A DNA stretch of 44,052 nucleotides from WQUF01 sp031549525 (GCA_031549525.1 JAVBPQ010000008.1:1-44052), one strand, 5' to 3'; counted from the first letter of the stretch, positions 17,033 through 26,138 are shown. Notes: a model not told the origin generated them from the letters alone. A program made the numbers and translations.

Positions 17033-18970
17033 TTATTTTAAAAGTTTAATTGATTTTGGTCTAATTCCTAATTTTTTAACCTTTCTATAACAGCTAGCTC
17101 TGCTATATCCTAATTCCATTGCTGCTTTTTCAACGCTTCCTCTGCTATTTATCAATGCTTCTAGTATAGCTTCTCTTTCATCATTTTCTTCTATATCTAA
17201 AATGTTATTTGTATATGTTATATCGTTTTGAAACATCATAGTGTAAAAATCTTCTTCTGTTAAAATTTTGTTGTTGCTTACATAGAAAACCCTTTCAATA
17301 AAACTTTGAAGTTCTCGAACATTGCCTGGCCAAGAATATTTCTCTAATTCCTCAAGAAATTCTGGATGCATCTCTTTGCTCATTTCAGGATATTTTTCAT
17401 TTAATCTATTTAAAAATTTTTGAGCACAATAACAGATATCCTTTGTCCTGCTTCTTAATGGCGGGATATCAATCTTAAGTACATTTAACCTATAATAAAG
17501 ATCCTTTCTAAAATGCCCATATTCTGCCTCTAAACGTAGATTTCTATTAGTTGCTGCAATAATTCTCACATTTAATTTTTTATCCTGTTTGCCTCCTAAG
17601 CGCTGAATTTGCAAAGTCTCCACTGCTCTTAGAAGTTTTGCCTGAAACTCTAGCGGCATCTCACCAATTTCATCAAGAAATAATGTACCATCATTTGCTA
17701 ATTCAAATTTTCCAGGATTACCTTCCTTCAATGCTCCTGTAAGTGCTCCTTTTTCATAACCAAAAAGCTCACTTTCAATATAATCTCTAGGTAATGATGG
17801 ACAGCTAACAGCAACAAAAGGTCCATCTGATCTACTGCTACCATTATGAATAGCTTGAGCAAAAAGCTCCTTACCTGTCCCACTTTCACCTTCTATTAGT
17901 ACATATCCATCATAACGTGAAAATTTTTGAGCAAGGCATATAACCCTTTTCATTCCAGGATCTTGTGTATAAATACTATCAAAAGTATACTTTCCACAGT
18001 TACCTGTAACTTTATTAACAGATTGTATTAGATGTTCTTGATTTTTTAATATTACAGTAAAGGCTTTATTTCCAGAATCTAAAGTATGAGAGATAGATGC
18101 ACTGCAATAAAAAATATTACCATTTATCTGCAATTTAGTATCATCAGTATAATAACTGCCACCCTTGTTACTTCTTTGAATTTGTATCCAATCCACATCT
18201 GGCATGAGATTACAAAAATCTAAACCTTCAAGTTGGGCAGTATTTAAGCCAAAAGTATTCTCTGCTTTTTTATTTAACCAGATGGTTTTTAAATTTTCAT
18301 TTAATAAGATAACACTATTAGGGCTTGCATCTAGTGCTGTTCTAAGCAACTTAGCACTATGTAAACTGGCTATTTGAGTTTCTATACTAAAAGCTGCAGC
18401 AACTATAAGTCCTAAGGTATGATCATGGGCTTTTGAGTAATGACCTGACATATCTATACATCCTATGACTTCTCCATTTATCCCATGAATAGGAGCTGCA
18501 GAACAAGTCCAGTTATGATGAGATTCACAATAATGCTCTGGTCCAACCATTTGTACAGCAGTGTCGTAGTCTAGTGCTACACCAATTGCATTGCTCCCAA
18601 CTTCCTGATCGCTCCACAGTGCTCCTAGTTGAAATTTAAGACCTTTTGACATCTTTTTAACTTCATCATCACCAAGTGTATCAAGTATATAACCTGCACT
18701 ATCAGTTAAGACCAAGAGAAAATGAGATCGTTTAACGATTTCATGGACACTTTGCATAATTGGTTTTGCTATACTAATTAAGTATTCGTTTTCAGTAAGG
18801 ATACTCTTAAATACATTTTCATCAGCTATTTTACCCATACCTGCATATGGGTCTACGCCATAATCTCTGCATTTTTTCCAAGATTTACTGACAACTCTTT
18901 TAACGCTATCATCAATAATGCCTTCATGGATAAATTTTATCCAATTTTGTTTTAACTTATTTATGTCCAC
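17033..18970 (-). CDS. acoR: AcoR-type sigma-54-dependent transcriptional activator
   Basis: The 645-aa regulator has an N-terminal GAF region (about 50-200), a PAS domain (about 210-305), an AAA+ domain with Walker A GESGTGKE (361-368) and Walker B LFLDEIGE (430-437), and a C-terminal Fis-type helix-turn-helix (about 598-635). The layout is that of AcoR, which senses acetoin and switches on aco genes. The loop that contacts sigma-54 reads GALTGA (408-413) in place of GAFTGA. I choose GTG at 18970 because GGAGG lies 8 bases before it; the TTG at 18985 would overlap that site. It is divergent from lplA. Confidence 0.88.
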   Translation of the reverse strand: MDINKLKQNWIKFIHEGIIDDSVKRVVSKSWKKCRDYGVDPYAGMGKIADENVFKSILTENEYLISIAKPIMQSVHEIVKRSHFLLVLTDSAGYILDTLGDDEVKKMSKGLKFQLGALWSDQEVGSNAIGVALDYDTAVQMVGPEHYCESHHNWTCSAAPIHGINGEVIGCIDMSGHYSKAHDHTLGLIVAAAFSIETQIASLHSAKLLRTALDASPNSVILLNENLKTIWLNKKAENTFGLNTAQLEGLDFCNLMPDVDWIQIQRSNKGGSYYTDDTKLQINGNIFYCSASISHTLDSGNKAFTVILKNQEHLIQSVNKVTGNCGKYTFDSIYTQDPGMKRVICLAQKFSRYDGYVLIEGESGTGKELFAQAIHNGSSRSDGPFVAVSCPSLPRDYIESELFGYEKGALTGALKEGNPGKFELANDGTLFLDEIGEMPLEFQAKLLRAVETLQIQRLGGKQDKKLNVRIIAATNRNLRLEAEYGHFRKDLYYRLNVLKIDIPPLRSRTKDICYCAQKFLNRLNEKYPEMSKEMHPEFLEELEKYSWPGNVRELQSFIERVFYVSNNKILTEEDFYTMMFQNDITYTNNILDIEENDEREAILEALINSRGSVEKAAMELGYSRASCYRKVKKLGIRPKSIKLLK

Positions 18971-19141
18971 CTCTGCAGCCTCCAAATATTTAATAAAAAT
19001 CTTATCTGTTTATTTATGATACTATTTATGATACAACATAATTTTTATTTTTTCAATATCTGAGACGATTTTTTTGTTATTAATTATATCTAGAATATAA
19101 TACCAACTACATTTCTATATTTCTCACTATTTTCAATATAA

Positions 19142-19171
19142 TTGACACTTTTTAAGATGCTATGATATACT
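19142..19171 (+). promoter_or_regulatory. sigma-A promoter of lplA
   Basis: TTGACA (19142-19147) and TATACT (19166-19171) are separated by 18 bp, 29 bases before the lplA start codon. Confidence 0.65.
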
Positions 19172-19200
19172 TTGAAAAAAATATGTGATAGAGGTATGAA

Positions 19201-20181
19201 ATGAAATATATTAAAAATGATTGTTTGAATGCTTATTTTAATCTTGCATTAGAAGAGTATATACTTAAAAATTTCCTTGAAGATGATTACATTCTATTGT
19301 GGCAAAATGATAATTCAATTATAGTTGGAAGGCACCAAAATACTATAGAAGAAATCAATCCAATAGGTGTTAAAAAACATGGGGTAAAAGTTGTGCGCCG
19401 TATTACTGGCGGCGGTGCTGTTTATCATGATTTAGGGAATTTAAATTTTTCTTTTATTTCCAATTGGTCAAAGGAAAATGATTTGATCTATGAAAGATTT
19501 CTCTCTCCCGTCATAAGAGGTCTTAAGGAAATAGGAATTAATGCGTATAAAAAGGGAAGAAATGATCTAGTGATTGATGATAAAAAATTTTCTGGCAATG
19601 CTCAAGTGATATTTAAAAATAGAATCCTTCACCATGGAACTATACTTTTTAATTCTAACCTATCCCTTATACAAGAATTATTAAATATTGATAAAGAAAA
19701 GATTGCTTCAAAAGGTGTAAAATCAGTAATGAGCAGAGTCACTAATATAAAGGAGTATGCAAACCAAGATGTTACTATTGAATTTCTAAAACATGTCCTT
19801 CTTAAATCTTTCTCAAAAGAAGAAGATTTTAAAACTATTGAACTTACTGATGTACAGCTAGACGAAGTAAAAAAGATTGCAAAAGAAAAATATGAGACTT
19901 GGGAATGGAATTATGGAAATTCAATAAACTCCACATATACAAATTCAAAAAGATTTGAAAATGGCAAAATTGAAGTTAAAATGGTCATTGAAAATGGACT
20001 TATTAATGAATGTAAAATATATGGCGATTTTTTATCTTTAAAAAATGTAGATGATATTGAAAGCTTGCTTATTGGAAAAAAATATGATATAGATACTATT
20101 AAGGAAATTTTAGATGGATTTAACTTAAAATTATATTTTGGAGAAATTTCACCAAAGGATATTTTGCAGTGCTTTATATAG
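19201..20181 (+). CDS. lplA: lipoate-protein ligase A
   Basis: The 326-aa enzyme activates free lipoate with ATP and attaches it to lipoyl-domain lysines. It has the lipoate-binding RRITGGGAVYHDLGN (66-80) and the catalytic-lysine region DDKKFSGNA (Lys129), followed by the C-terminal accessory domain (about 250-326) of full-length LplA. No lipoate synthase is visible in the window, so the cell may scavenge lipoate. Its place divergent from acoR and close to acoC suggests that it serves the AcoC lipoyl domain. The start has AGAGG ten bases upstream. The end of the gene runs into a 31-bp tandem repeat. Confidence 0.93.
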   Translation: MKYIKNDCLNAYFNLALEEYILKNFLEDDYILLWQNDNSIIVGRHQNTIEEINPIGVKKHGVKVVRRITGGGAVYHDLGNLNFSFISNWSKENDLIYERFLSPVIRGLKEIGINAYKKGRNDLVIDDKKFSGNAQVIFKNRILHHGTILFNSNLSLIQELLNIDKEKIASKGVKSVMSRVTNIKEYANQDVTIEFLKHVLLKSFSKEEDFKTIELTDVQLDEVKKIAKEKYETWEWNYGNSINSTYTNSKRFENGKIEVKMVIENGLINECKIYGDFLSLKNVDDIESLLIGKKYDIDTIKEILDGFNLKLYFGEISPKDILQCFI

Positions 20182-20242
20182 AAATGTTAACATTTAGCTA
20201 ACTTTTATATAGAGGTATTAATATTTAGCTGACTTTTACATA
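20173..20242 (+). repeat. imperfect tandem repeat, 31-bp period, across the lplA stop codon
   Basis: The segment from TTTATATAG at 20173 is repeated from 20204 and begins a third time at 20235, so about 2.3 copies are present with a few substitutions (22 of 25 matches in the core ATTTAGCT-ACTTTTA part). The first copy includes the stop codon of lplA. It may be a recent slippage duplication, or a protein or RNA signal in the gap before the L,D-transpeptidase gene. Confidence 0.75.
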
Positions 20243-20282
20243 TAATAGCCATAAATAATACTTAAAAATAGGTTAAAATCTT

Positions 20283-20621
20283 ATGAATAATTGGATTGAT
20301 ATATTGGTATCTCAACGAACTCTACAATTATTTGATGGGGATAATAAACTTATTAAGTCTTATTCTATCGGAATTGGTAAAATAATGACACCTACACCTA
20401 TTGGCACATATATAATTGTAAATAAACAAACAAATCCTGGAGGATCATATGGTTCGCTTTGGATGGGACTTTCAAAACCTTATTATGGAATCCATGGAAC
20501 AAATGATCCAAGTTCAATTGGAAAATATGCATCAGAAGGATGTATCAGGATGCATAATCAAGATGTTATAGAATTAGCTTCTAAATCAAGAATTGGGACA
20601 AAAGTAGTAATTCGTAAATAG
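20283..20621 (+). CDS. small L,D-transpeptidase (YkuD) catalytic domain protein
   Basis: The 112-aa protein is little more than a YkuD domain. It has the conserved histidine in YYGIHGTNDP (His71) and the nucleophile in SEGCIRMH (Cys87), with an N-terminal IDILVSQRTLQLFDG strand. Enzymes of this family cross-link or modify peptidoglycan outside the membrane. No signal peptide, membrane segment or LysM repeat is visible, and the ribosome site upstream of the ATG at 20283 is weak. Either the protein is exported by an unusual route, acts elsewhere, or its true start is different; I found no better start upstream in frame. Similar leaderless short YkuD proteins occur in spore-formers. Confidence 0.85.
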   Translation: MNNWIDILVSQRTLQLFDGDNKLIKSYSIGIGKIMTPTPIGTYIIVNKQTNPGGSYGSLWMGLSKPYYGIHGTNDPSSIGKYASEGCIRMHNQDVIELASKSRIGTKVVIRK

Positions 20622-20630
20622 CAAAATAAA

Positions 20631-20662
20631 CCTATAGAATAGATTTTTATCTACTCTATAGG
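20631..20662. terminator. bidirectional terminator between the L,D-transpeptidase and hydA genes
   Basis: Stem CCTATAG / CTATAGG with a partly paired interior (TAGAT / ATCTA) lies between two convergent genes. T-rich sequence follows on the plus strand (TCCTTTTACTTTTT), and a weaker T-rich flank is present on the other side. Confidence 0.7.
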
Positions 20663-20674
20663 TCCTTTTACTTT

Positions 20675-22411
20675 TTATATTAGGCTTCTCTTTGTAAATT
20701 TAGTATGAAGAAGTTCATGTGCTTTATGGCTTCCTGGTTTTTCAAGGAATTCTTCATAGAGCTTTTGTATCTCAGGATTTTCATGAGATAATCTTAAGGT
20801 GTTTCTTTCATCCTCATCATACAAAGCCTTAGCACGTTTTTCTAAAATGCTAAGATCATGATCAAAATAAGGTTGACCGCCTCCACCTACACATCCACAA
20901 GGACACGCCATTATTTCAATAGCATGATAATTTGCTTTCCCATCTCTTATATTTTCAAGCAAGGTTCTTGCATTGCCAAGACCATGAGCTATTGCTATAT
21001 TATATTTTTGTCCTGCGATCTCAACAGCAGCCTCTCTTATTCCCTTTAATCCTCTAAGCTCATCAAATTCTATCTTCTTAAGCTTCTCACCTGTTAACCA
21101 TTCAGCAGCTGTTCTTAAAGCAGCTTCAATAACTCCTCCAGTAGTACCAAATATAACCCCTGCACCTGTGGATTTTCCCATCATCTCATCAAAATCCTCA
21201 TCAGGAAGCATATTAAAGCTAATACCTGCTTCTTTTATCATCCTTGCAAGTTCTCTAGTAGATATTACATAATCCACATATCTCATCTCCTCAACAGCTA
21301 GTTCAGGTCTTGCAGCCTCATACTTTTTAGCAAGGCAAGGCATAACTGAAACCACCACTAACTTCTTTGGATCGATATTTAATTTTTCAGCAAGATAGGT
21401 TTTAGCAATGGCTCCTAACATCTCATGAGGAGATTTACAGGTTGAAGGTATATCTAAAAGCTCAGGAAATTGATGCTCAATAAATTTTACCCAAGCAGGA
21501 CAGCAGCTTGTTAAAATAGGAAGGCGGCCATTTCCCTTTATCCTCTCTATAAGTTCTGTAGCTTCTTCCATAATAGTTAAGTCTGCTGCAAAATCTGTAT
21601 CAAACACCTTATCAAAACCAATACGCCTCAAAGCTGCTGCCATCTTACCAGTTACACTCTCTCCAGCAGGTATCTTAAATTCTTCTCCAAGAGCAACCCT
21701 AACAGCAGGAGCAGTCTGTACTATTACAAACTTTTCTTTATCATTTATTGCACTCCATACTTCAGCAGTATTATCCACTTGGGTTAAAGCTCCTGTAGGG
21801 CATACAGATACGCATTGGCCACAGAAAGTACATACAGTATCTAACATAGGGCTATCAAATGCGGTTCCAATTGTTGTATCAAAACCCCTATGAACTGCAG
21901 AATAAACTCCTACAGTCTGAACTTCATTGCACATAGTCTCGCACCTTCTGCAAAGCACGCATTTTTCAGGGCTTCTTATCAAAGAAAAACTTGATGTATC
22001 CTTTTCATATTTTGATCTATAGCCATCATATTTTACTTCTCTTATGCCAAGTTCAGCAGCTAAAGACTGAAGCTCACAATTTTGATTTCTCTCACAAACC
22101 AAGCAATCCTTTGGGTGATTTGATAAAAACAGTTCTACAATTGTACGCCTGCTTTTAATTGCCCTTATGCTATTTGTCTTTATGATCATTCCTTCAGTCA
22201 CCTCAGTTGCGCAAGCAGGGAGGAGATTTCTTCTTCCTTCGACTTCTACCATACAAACCCTGCAGGTCGCACCCTTATTTACCATTTTTATATCATGCAT
22301 ATCAAGATGGCATAGAGTAGGGATATGAACTCCGATTTTTTTCGCAGCATTTAGTATAGTAGTACCTTCTTCCACCGAAACCTTAACATTATTTATAGTT
22401 AAATTTATCAT
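20675..22411 (-). CDS. hydA: [FeFe]-hydrogenase catalytic subunit, NADH/ferredoxin-linked trimeric type
   Basis: The 578-aa subunit carries an N-terminal [2Fe-2S] domain (Cys34, 50, 53, 67), a His-Cys3 [4Fe-4S] site (His99, Cys103, 106, 112), two [4Fe-4S] clusters (Cys151-161 and Cys194-204), and the H-cluster domain with TSCCPAW (301-307), MPCLAKKYE (from 367) and EIMACPCGC (499-507). The last motif usually reads MACPxGC with a non-Cys x; here x is Cys505. In the HydABC complex it makes H2 with electrons from NADH and reduced ferredoxin. I use the ATG at 22411, directly after AAGGAGGAGGAAG, rather than the upstream in-frame ATG, which would overlap hydB. Confidence 0.93.
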   Translation of the reverse strand: MINLTINNVKVSVEEGTTILNAAKKIGVHIPTLCHLDMHDIKMVNKGATCRVCMVEVEGRRNLLPACATEVTEGMIIKTNSIRAIKSRRTIVELFLSNHPKDCLVCERNQNCELQSLAAELGIREVKYDGYRSKYEKDTSSFSLIRSPEKCVLCRRCETMCNEVQTVGVYSAVHRGFDTTIGTAFDSPMLDTVCTFCGQCVSVCPTGALTQVDNTAEVWSAINDKEKFVIVQTAPAVRVALGEEFKIPAGESVTGKMAAALRRIGFDKVFDTDFAADLTIMEEATELIERIKGNGRLPILTSCCPAWVKFIEHQFPELLDIPSTCKSPHEMLGAIAKTYLAEKLNIDPKKLVVVSVMPCLAKKYEAARPELAVEEMRYVDYVISTRELARMIKEAGISFNMLPDEDFDEMMGKSTGAGVIFGTTGGVIEAALRTAAEWLTGEKLKKIEFDELRGLKGIREAAVEIAGQKYNIAIAHGLGNARTLLENIRDGKANYHAIEIMACPCGCVGGGGQPYFDHDLSILEKRAKALYDEDERNTLRLSHENPEIQKLYEEFLEKPGSHKAHELLHTKFTKRSLI

Positions 22412-22422
22412 CTTCCTCCTCC

Positions 22423-24216
22423 TTATCCCTTCACTATAGCCTTTACAGGGCATTTACTAAAACATACACCGCATTTTATGCACTTCTTACTATCTATTTC
22501 ATGTGCTTTTTTAGGTTCTCCTGATATACATGAAGCAGGACAGTTTTTAGCACATACAGTGCAGCCTATGCACTTTTCAGGTACTATCTTATATTTTAAA
22601 AGCTCAGTGCATTTTCCAGAAGGACAAGTTTTATCGATAACATGAGCTTTATATTCATCAAAGAAATAATTCAAGGTTGAAAGAACTGGATTTGGAGCAG
22701 TTTGACCAAGACCGCAAAGAGAACAATCCTTTATTACTGTGCCTAGTTCCTTTAATTCATCTAGGTCATCTAAAGTTCCTTCCCCTTTCGTAATCCTATC
22801 TAAAATCTCATGAAGCCTTCTATTTCCAATTCTGCAAGGTGTACATCTTCCACAGGATTCATCAACGGTAAATTCTAAATAAAACTTTGCAATGTCAACC
22901 ATACAGTCATCTTCATCTAAAACTATCATACCACCTGAACCCATCATGGAACCTATGGATTGAAGGGTTTCATATTCTATAGGCATATCTATTAAATTAA
23001 AAGGTATGCATCCTCCAGATGGTCCACCTGTCTGAACAGCCTTAAACTTCTTATTGTTCCTTATACCTCCACCAATATTATAGATTATCTCCCTAAGAGG
23101 TATACCCATAGGAACTTCTACAAGACCTACATTATTTATCTTACCTGCAACCGCAAAAACCTTTGTACCTTTGCTCTTTTCTGTCCCTATGGTATTAAAC
23201 CAATCAGCGCCTTTTAAAATTATAGGACATATATTTGCAAAAGTCTCAACATTATTTATATTAGTTGGTTTATTGAATAGACCAACAGCTGCTGGAAAAG
23301 GCGGTTTAACCCTAGGCTCTCCCCTTCCTCCCTGAACTGAGTTCATAAGAGAAGTTTCTTCTCCGCAGACAAAAGCTCCTGCTCCTAGATTTAAGCTTAT
23401 GTGAAAATTAAAATTAGATCCTAAAATATTATCACCAAGAAGCCCTATAGCTTCTGCTTGCTCTATAGCCTTTCTCAAACGCATAACTGCTAATGGGTAT
23501 TCTGCCCTTATGTATATGACTCCCTCGTCAGCTCCTATAGCATAACCTGCTATAGCCATAGCTTCTATTATGCTATGAGGGTCACCCTCTAATATAGACC
23601 TATCCATAAAAGCGCCAGGATCACCTTCATCAGCATTGCAGATTATATATTTTTTATCCCCTTTTGATCTTTTAGCATGTTCCCATTTTAATCCTGTAGG
23701 AAAACCACCGCCACCTCTTCCACGAAGACCGCTCTTTTTAACCTCTTCAATAACATCAGCAGGAGTCATGGAAGTTAAAACCTTTCCAAGAGCTTCATAG
23801 CCATCTACAGATATATAATCTTCAATATTCTCAGGGTCTATTATCCCACAGTTTCTTAATGCAATTCTCACCTGGCTTTGATAAAATGGAATATGCCTAT
23901 GCTCTGAAGTAGTTTCTCCCTTAATAGGATCCTTATATAATAATCTTTCAACAATTCTTCCTTTAAGCACATGCTCATTTATAATCTCTTTTGCATCATC
24001 AGGAGAAACTTTAACATAAAAAACATTATCAGGATACACCTTGACAATAGGTCCCTGCTCGCAAAATCCAAAGCATCCCGTCTTTAAAACCTGAACCTCT
24101 CCATCTACATTATTTGAGGAAATTTCATTTTTAAGATTTGAAATTAAGCCTTCGCTATCTGAAGACATACATCCTGTTCCACCGCAAACCAAGAGGTGCA
24201 TCCTGTATTTACTCAT
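22423..24216 (-). CDS. hydB: HydB, NuoF-like flavoprotein subunit of the trimeric [FeFe]-hydrogenase
   Basis: The 597-aa subunit has a thioredoxin-like [2Fe-2S] N-terminus (Cys11, 16, 48, 52), the FMN/NADH-binding NuoF core with GRGGGGFPTG (166-175) and GAGAFVCGEETSL (278-290), and a [4Fe-4S] site (Cys455, 458, 461, 501). Two ferredoxin-type clusters at the C-terminus follow (CIGCTVCAKNC from 549 and CIKCGVCFSKC from 579). It is the NAD(H)-binding subunit and the proposed place of electron bifurcation in HydABC enzymes. Its start overlaps the end of the preceding ferredoxin gene by 8 bases. GAGGT lies before the ATG. Confidence 0.93.
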   Translation of the reverse strand: MSKYRMHLLVCGGTGCMSSDSEGLISNLKNEISSNNVDGEVQVLKTGCFGFCEQGPIVKVYPDNVFYVKVSPDDAKEIINEHVLKGRIVERLLYKDPIKGETTSEHRHIPFYQSQVRIALRNCGIIDPENIEDYISVDGYEALGKVLTSMTPADVIEEVKKSGLRGRGGGGFPTGLKWEHAKRSKGDKKYIICNADEGDPGAFMDRSILEGDPHSIIEAMAIAGYAIGADEGVIYIRAEYPLAVMRLRKAIEQAEAIGLLGDNILGSNFNFHISLNLGAGAFVCGEETSLMNSVQGGRGEPRVKPPFPAAVGLFNKPTNINNVETFANICPIILKGADWFNTIGTEKSKGTKVFAVAGKINNVGLVEVPMGIPLREIIYNIGGGIRNNKKFKAVQTGGPSGGCIPFNLIDMPIEYETLQSIGSMMGSGGMIVLDEDDCMVDIAKFYLEFTVDESCGRCTPCRIGNRRLHEILDRITKGEGTLDDLDELKELGTVIKDCSLCGLGQTAPNPVLSTLNYFFDEYKAHVIDKTCPSGKCTELLKYKIVPEKCIGCTVCAKNCPASCISGEPKKAHEIDSKKCIKCGVCFSKCPVKAIVKG

Positions 24217-24604
24217 ACTTTTTTACCTCATTTCCGATTATTGCATCATCAAGCAGTATGCCTTTCATCACATGCTTCTCTATTATTTCCTTTGTCATAT
24301 CCTTTGTAACGTTACCATACCTTATAGAATCCTCTCCTGGCATCATAACTTCTACTATAGGCTCTGCATAACAAAATCCAATACAGCCTGTAGCAACTAC
24401 AGATACGTTCTCAAGGTTTTGTGCTTTGACTTCATCTAAAAGAGCATTCATTATCTGCCTTGCGCCAGCTGAAATACCACAGGTGCCCATACCAACAGAT
24501 ATTATAATCCTGTCAGGATTTTCACCTGTCACCCTTAAATCAGTGTTTATTTTTACTCTATCTCTTATAGCTCTTAGTTCATCCAAAGATTTAATCTTGC
24601 TCAT
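24209..24604 (-). CDS. thioredoxin-like [2Fe-2S] ferredoxin in the hydrogenase operon
   Basis: The 131-aa protein is of the (2Fe-2S) ferredoxin-domain family seen in hyd operons, with GMGTCGISAGA (Cys42) and the TGCIGFC pair that match the family pattern. It probably carries electrons within or near the HydABC complex; a stable role as a fourth subunit is not proven. AAAGGAGGGG lies before the ATG at 24604; the longer in-frame ORF upstream would lie inside hydC. It overlaps the end of hydC by 14 bases and the start of hydB by 8, so all three are translationally linked. Confidence 0.88.
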   Translation of the reverse strand: MSKIKSLDELRAIRDRVKINTDLRVTGENPDRIIISVGMGTCGISAGARQIMNALLDEVKAQNLENVSVVATGCIGFCYAEPIVEVMMPGEDSIRYGNVTKDMTKEIIEKHVMKGILLDDAIIGNEVKKYE

Positions 24605-25100
24605 TTTGTTCCCCTCCTTTATCTTTGTATTCTTTGATGATTTTTCCGACATCATTAGGAGTAACTTTTCCATAAACCTTTCCATTTACAGATACAACAG
24701 GAGCAAGACCACATGCACCTACACAGCGCAAAGCATCTAGCGAGAACATTTTATCTTCTGTAGTCTTTCCTACCTCGATATTGAGCTCTTTTTTAAATTC
24801 ATTTAAGATGTCCTGAGCGCCTCTTACAAAACAGGCTGTTCCCATACATACATTAACCTTATATTTACCTTTTAGAGTTGTATTAAAAAAAGAATAGAAA
24901 GTTACAACTCCATAAACCTTGGAAACTGGTATGTGTAATTTTTCTGAGATATGAGCTAAAACTTCACGAGGAAGATATCCATATATATCTTGTGCTTTGT
25001 GAAGTACTGTAATAAGTGAACTACTTAAATTATTAAGGCTATCTATAAATTGATCCAACTCATAAAAATCTATAGCACCCTTGCACTCAACTTGTGTCAA
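24591..25100 (-). CDS. hydC: HydC, NuoE-like [2Fe-2S] subunit of the trimeric [FeFe]-hydrogenase
   Basis: The 169-aa subunit belongs to the NuoE/24-kDa family. It has a helical N-terminus (LHKAQDIYGYLPREVL) and a thioredoxin-like domain with four cluster cysteines: CMGTAC (85, 90) and CVGAC (126, 130). It passes electrons between HydB and HydA. I choose the TTG at 25100 as start because GGAGGTG lies seven bases before it; the in-frame ATG at 25157 has no ribosome site and would add an unlike, hydrophobic N-terminus. It is the first gene of the operon. Confidence 0.92.
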   Translation of the reverse strand: MTQVECKGAIDFYELDQFIDSLNNLSSSLITVLHKAQDIYGYLPREVLAHISEKLHIPVSKVYGVVTFYSFFNTTLKGKYKVNVCMGTACFVRGAQDILNEFKKELNIEVGKTTEDKMFSLDALRCVGACGLAPVVSVNGKVYGKVTPNDVGKIIKEYKDKGGEQNEQD

Positions 25101-25271
25101 AACAACACCTCCAAAATAATGAATTTTTAATGATAAAGTATAAAGATTACAAGGCATAAAGATTCAATATTCCTATAAAAATAATAAGGAAAACTGAATG
25201 GTAATACCACTACGTCAATTTTATTCAAAAAATACTAAATATGCAAGCACATAGAATCAACATTTTATATA

Positions 25272-26114
25272 TTATTTAAATAACATCATCTTTGTAATAG
25301 CAGCTTCCTTTATTGCTTCAACTGATGATAGTATTAAATCAGTTATTCCTCTATCTATTGAAACAAATTTTTTTATAATTCCTTCTGCTGCAGCAACATT
25401 TATATCAGTAAATATATTTATCTTGCTTATTCCCATCTTTATTGTCTTTCTAAAATCATCATCGCTAAGCCCTGAACCGCCATGTAATACAAGAGGAGCT
25501 TCAATATTATCTGCAATATTTTTTATCCTCTCAAAATCCAATTTGGGAGGAAATTTATAAGCACCATGGGAAGTTCCAACGGCTACAGCAAGGGCATCGA
25601 CTTTTGTTTTATCTACAAAATCTTTAGCTTCCTCTGGACTTGTATAATACATCTCTTTATCATTAAGATCTTTATCCCCTTCAATAGAATCTTCATTATC
25701 CCCTACATGACCTAATTCACCTTCTATAGTGGCACCAAAGGAGTGAACAATCTGTGCCATCTCCTTCATCTTTCTCACATTTTCCTCATATATATCAAGA
25801 GAACAATCATACATTATAGAAGTAAAGCCTAATTCTAAAGCCTTTATGCATATATCTTTATTAATTCCATGATCAAAATGAACAACCACAGGGACGGTAG
25901 CTTTTTTTGCCATTGGAATTAAAAAATAAGAAAGCTCCTCTAATGGTCCATAGGGCAATAAAACCTCTGCTGTACCTATAATAACAGGCATATTTTTTTC
26001 CTCTGCAGCAGCAATGATTCCTCTTGCCATCTCTAAATTTACCGTATTAAACATGCCGACTGCATATTTACCCTTCTTTGCAGGAATTAAGACATCATTT
26101 AAGTTTACAAGCAT
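25272..26114 (-). CDS. class II ketose-bisphosphate aldolase
   Basis: The 280-aa zinc aldolase of the FbaA/GatY/KbaY family has the catalytic FDHG (Asp81, zinc His82), a family-typical GELGHVG segment, the zinc histidines in GTSHGAYK and LVLHGGSGL, and the phosphate-binding KINIFTDIN. It splits a ketose 1,6-bisphosphate to dihydroxyacetone phosphate and an aldehyde phosphate. The neighbouring kinase gene suggests a dedicated pathway, perhaps for tagatose or another ketose, rather than central glycolysis, but substrate choice cannot be read here. It lies 24 bases after the kinase gene, with AGGAGGGGG before the ATG. Confidence 0.88.
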   Translation of the reverse strand: MLVNLNDVLIPAKKGKYAVGMFNTVNLEMARGIIAAAEEKNMPVIIGTAEVLLPYGPLEELSYFLIPMAKKATVPVVVHFDHGINKDICIKALELGFTSIMYDCSLDIYEENVRKMKEMAQIVHSFGATIEGELGHVGDNEDSIEGDKDLNDKEMYYTSPEEAKDFVDKTKVDALAVAVGTSHGAYKFPPKLDFERIKNIADNIEAPLVLHGGSGLSDDDFRKTIKMGISKINIFTDINVAAAEGIIKKFVSIDRGITDLILSSVEAIKEAAITKMMLFK

Positions 26115-26138
26115 AATAAAACCCCCTCCTAATAACCT

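Noticed and set aside
25199..25209. Palindrome TGGTAATACCA upstream of hydC as a Rex operator
   Set aside because: It does not resemble the Rex consensus (TTGTGAA-N4-TTCACAA), and an 11-base palindrome alone in AT-rich DNA is weak evidence.
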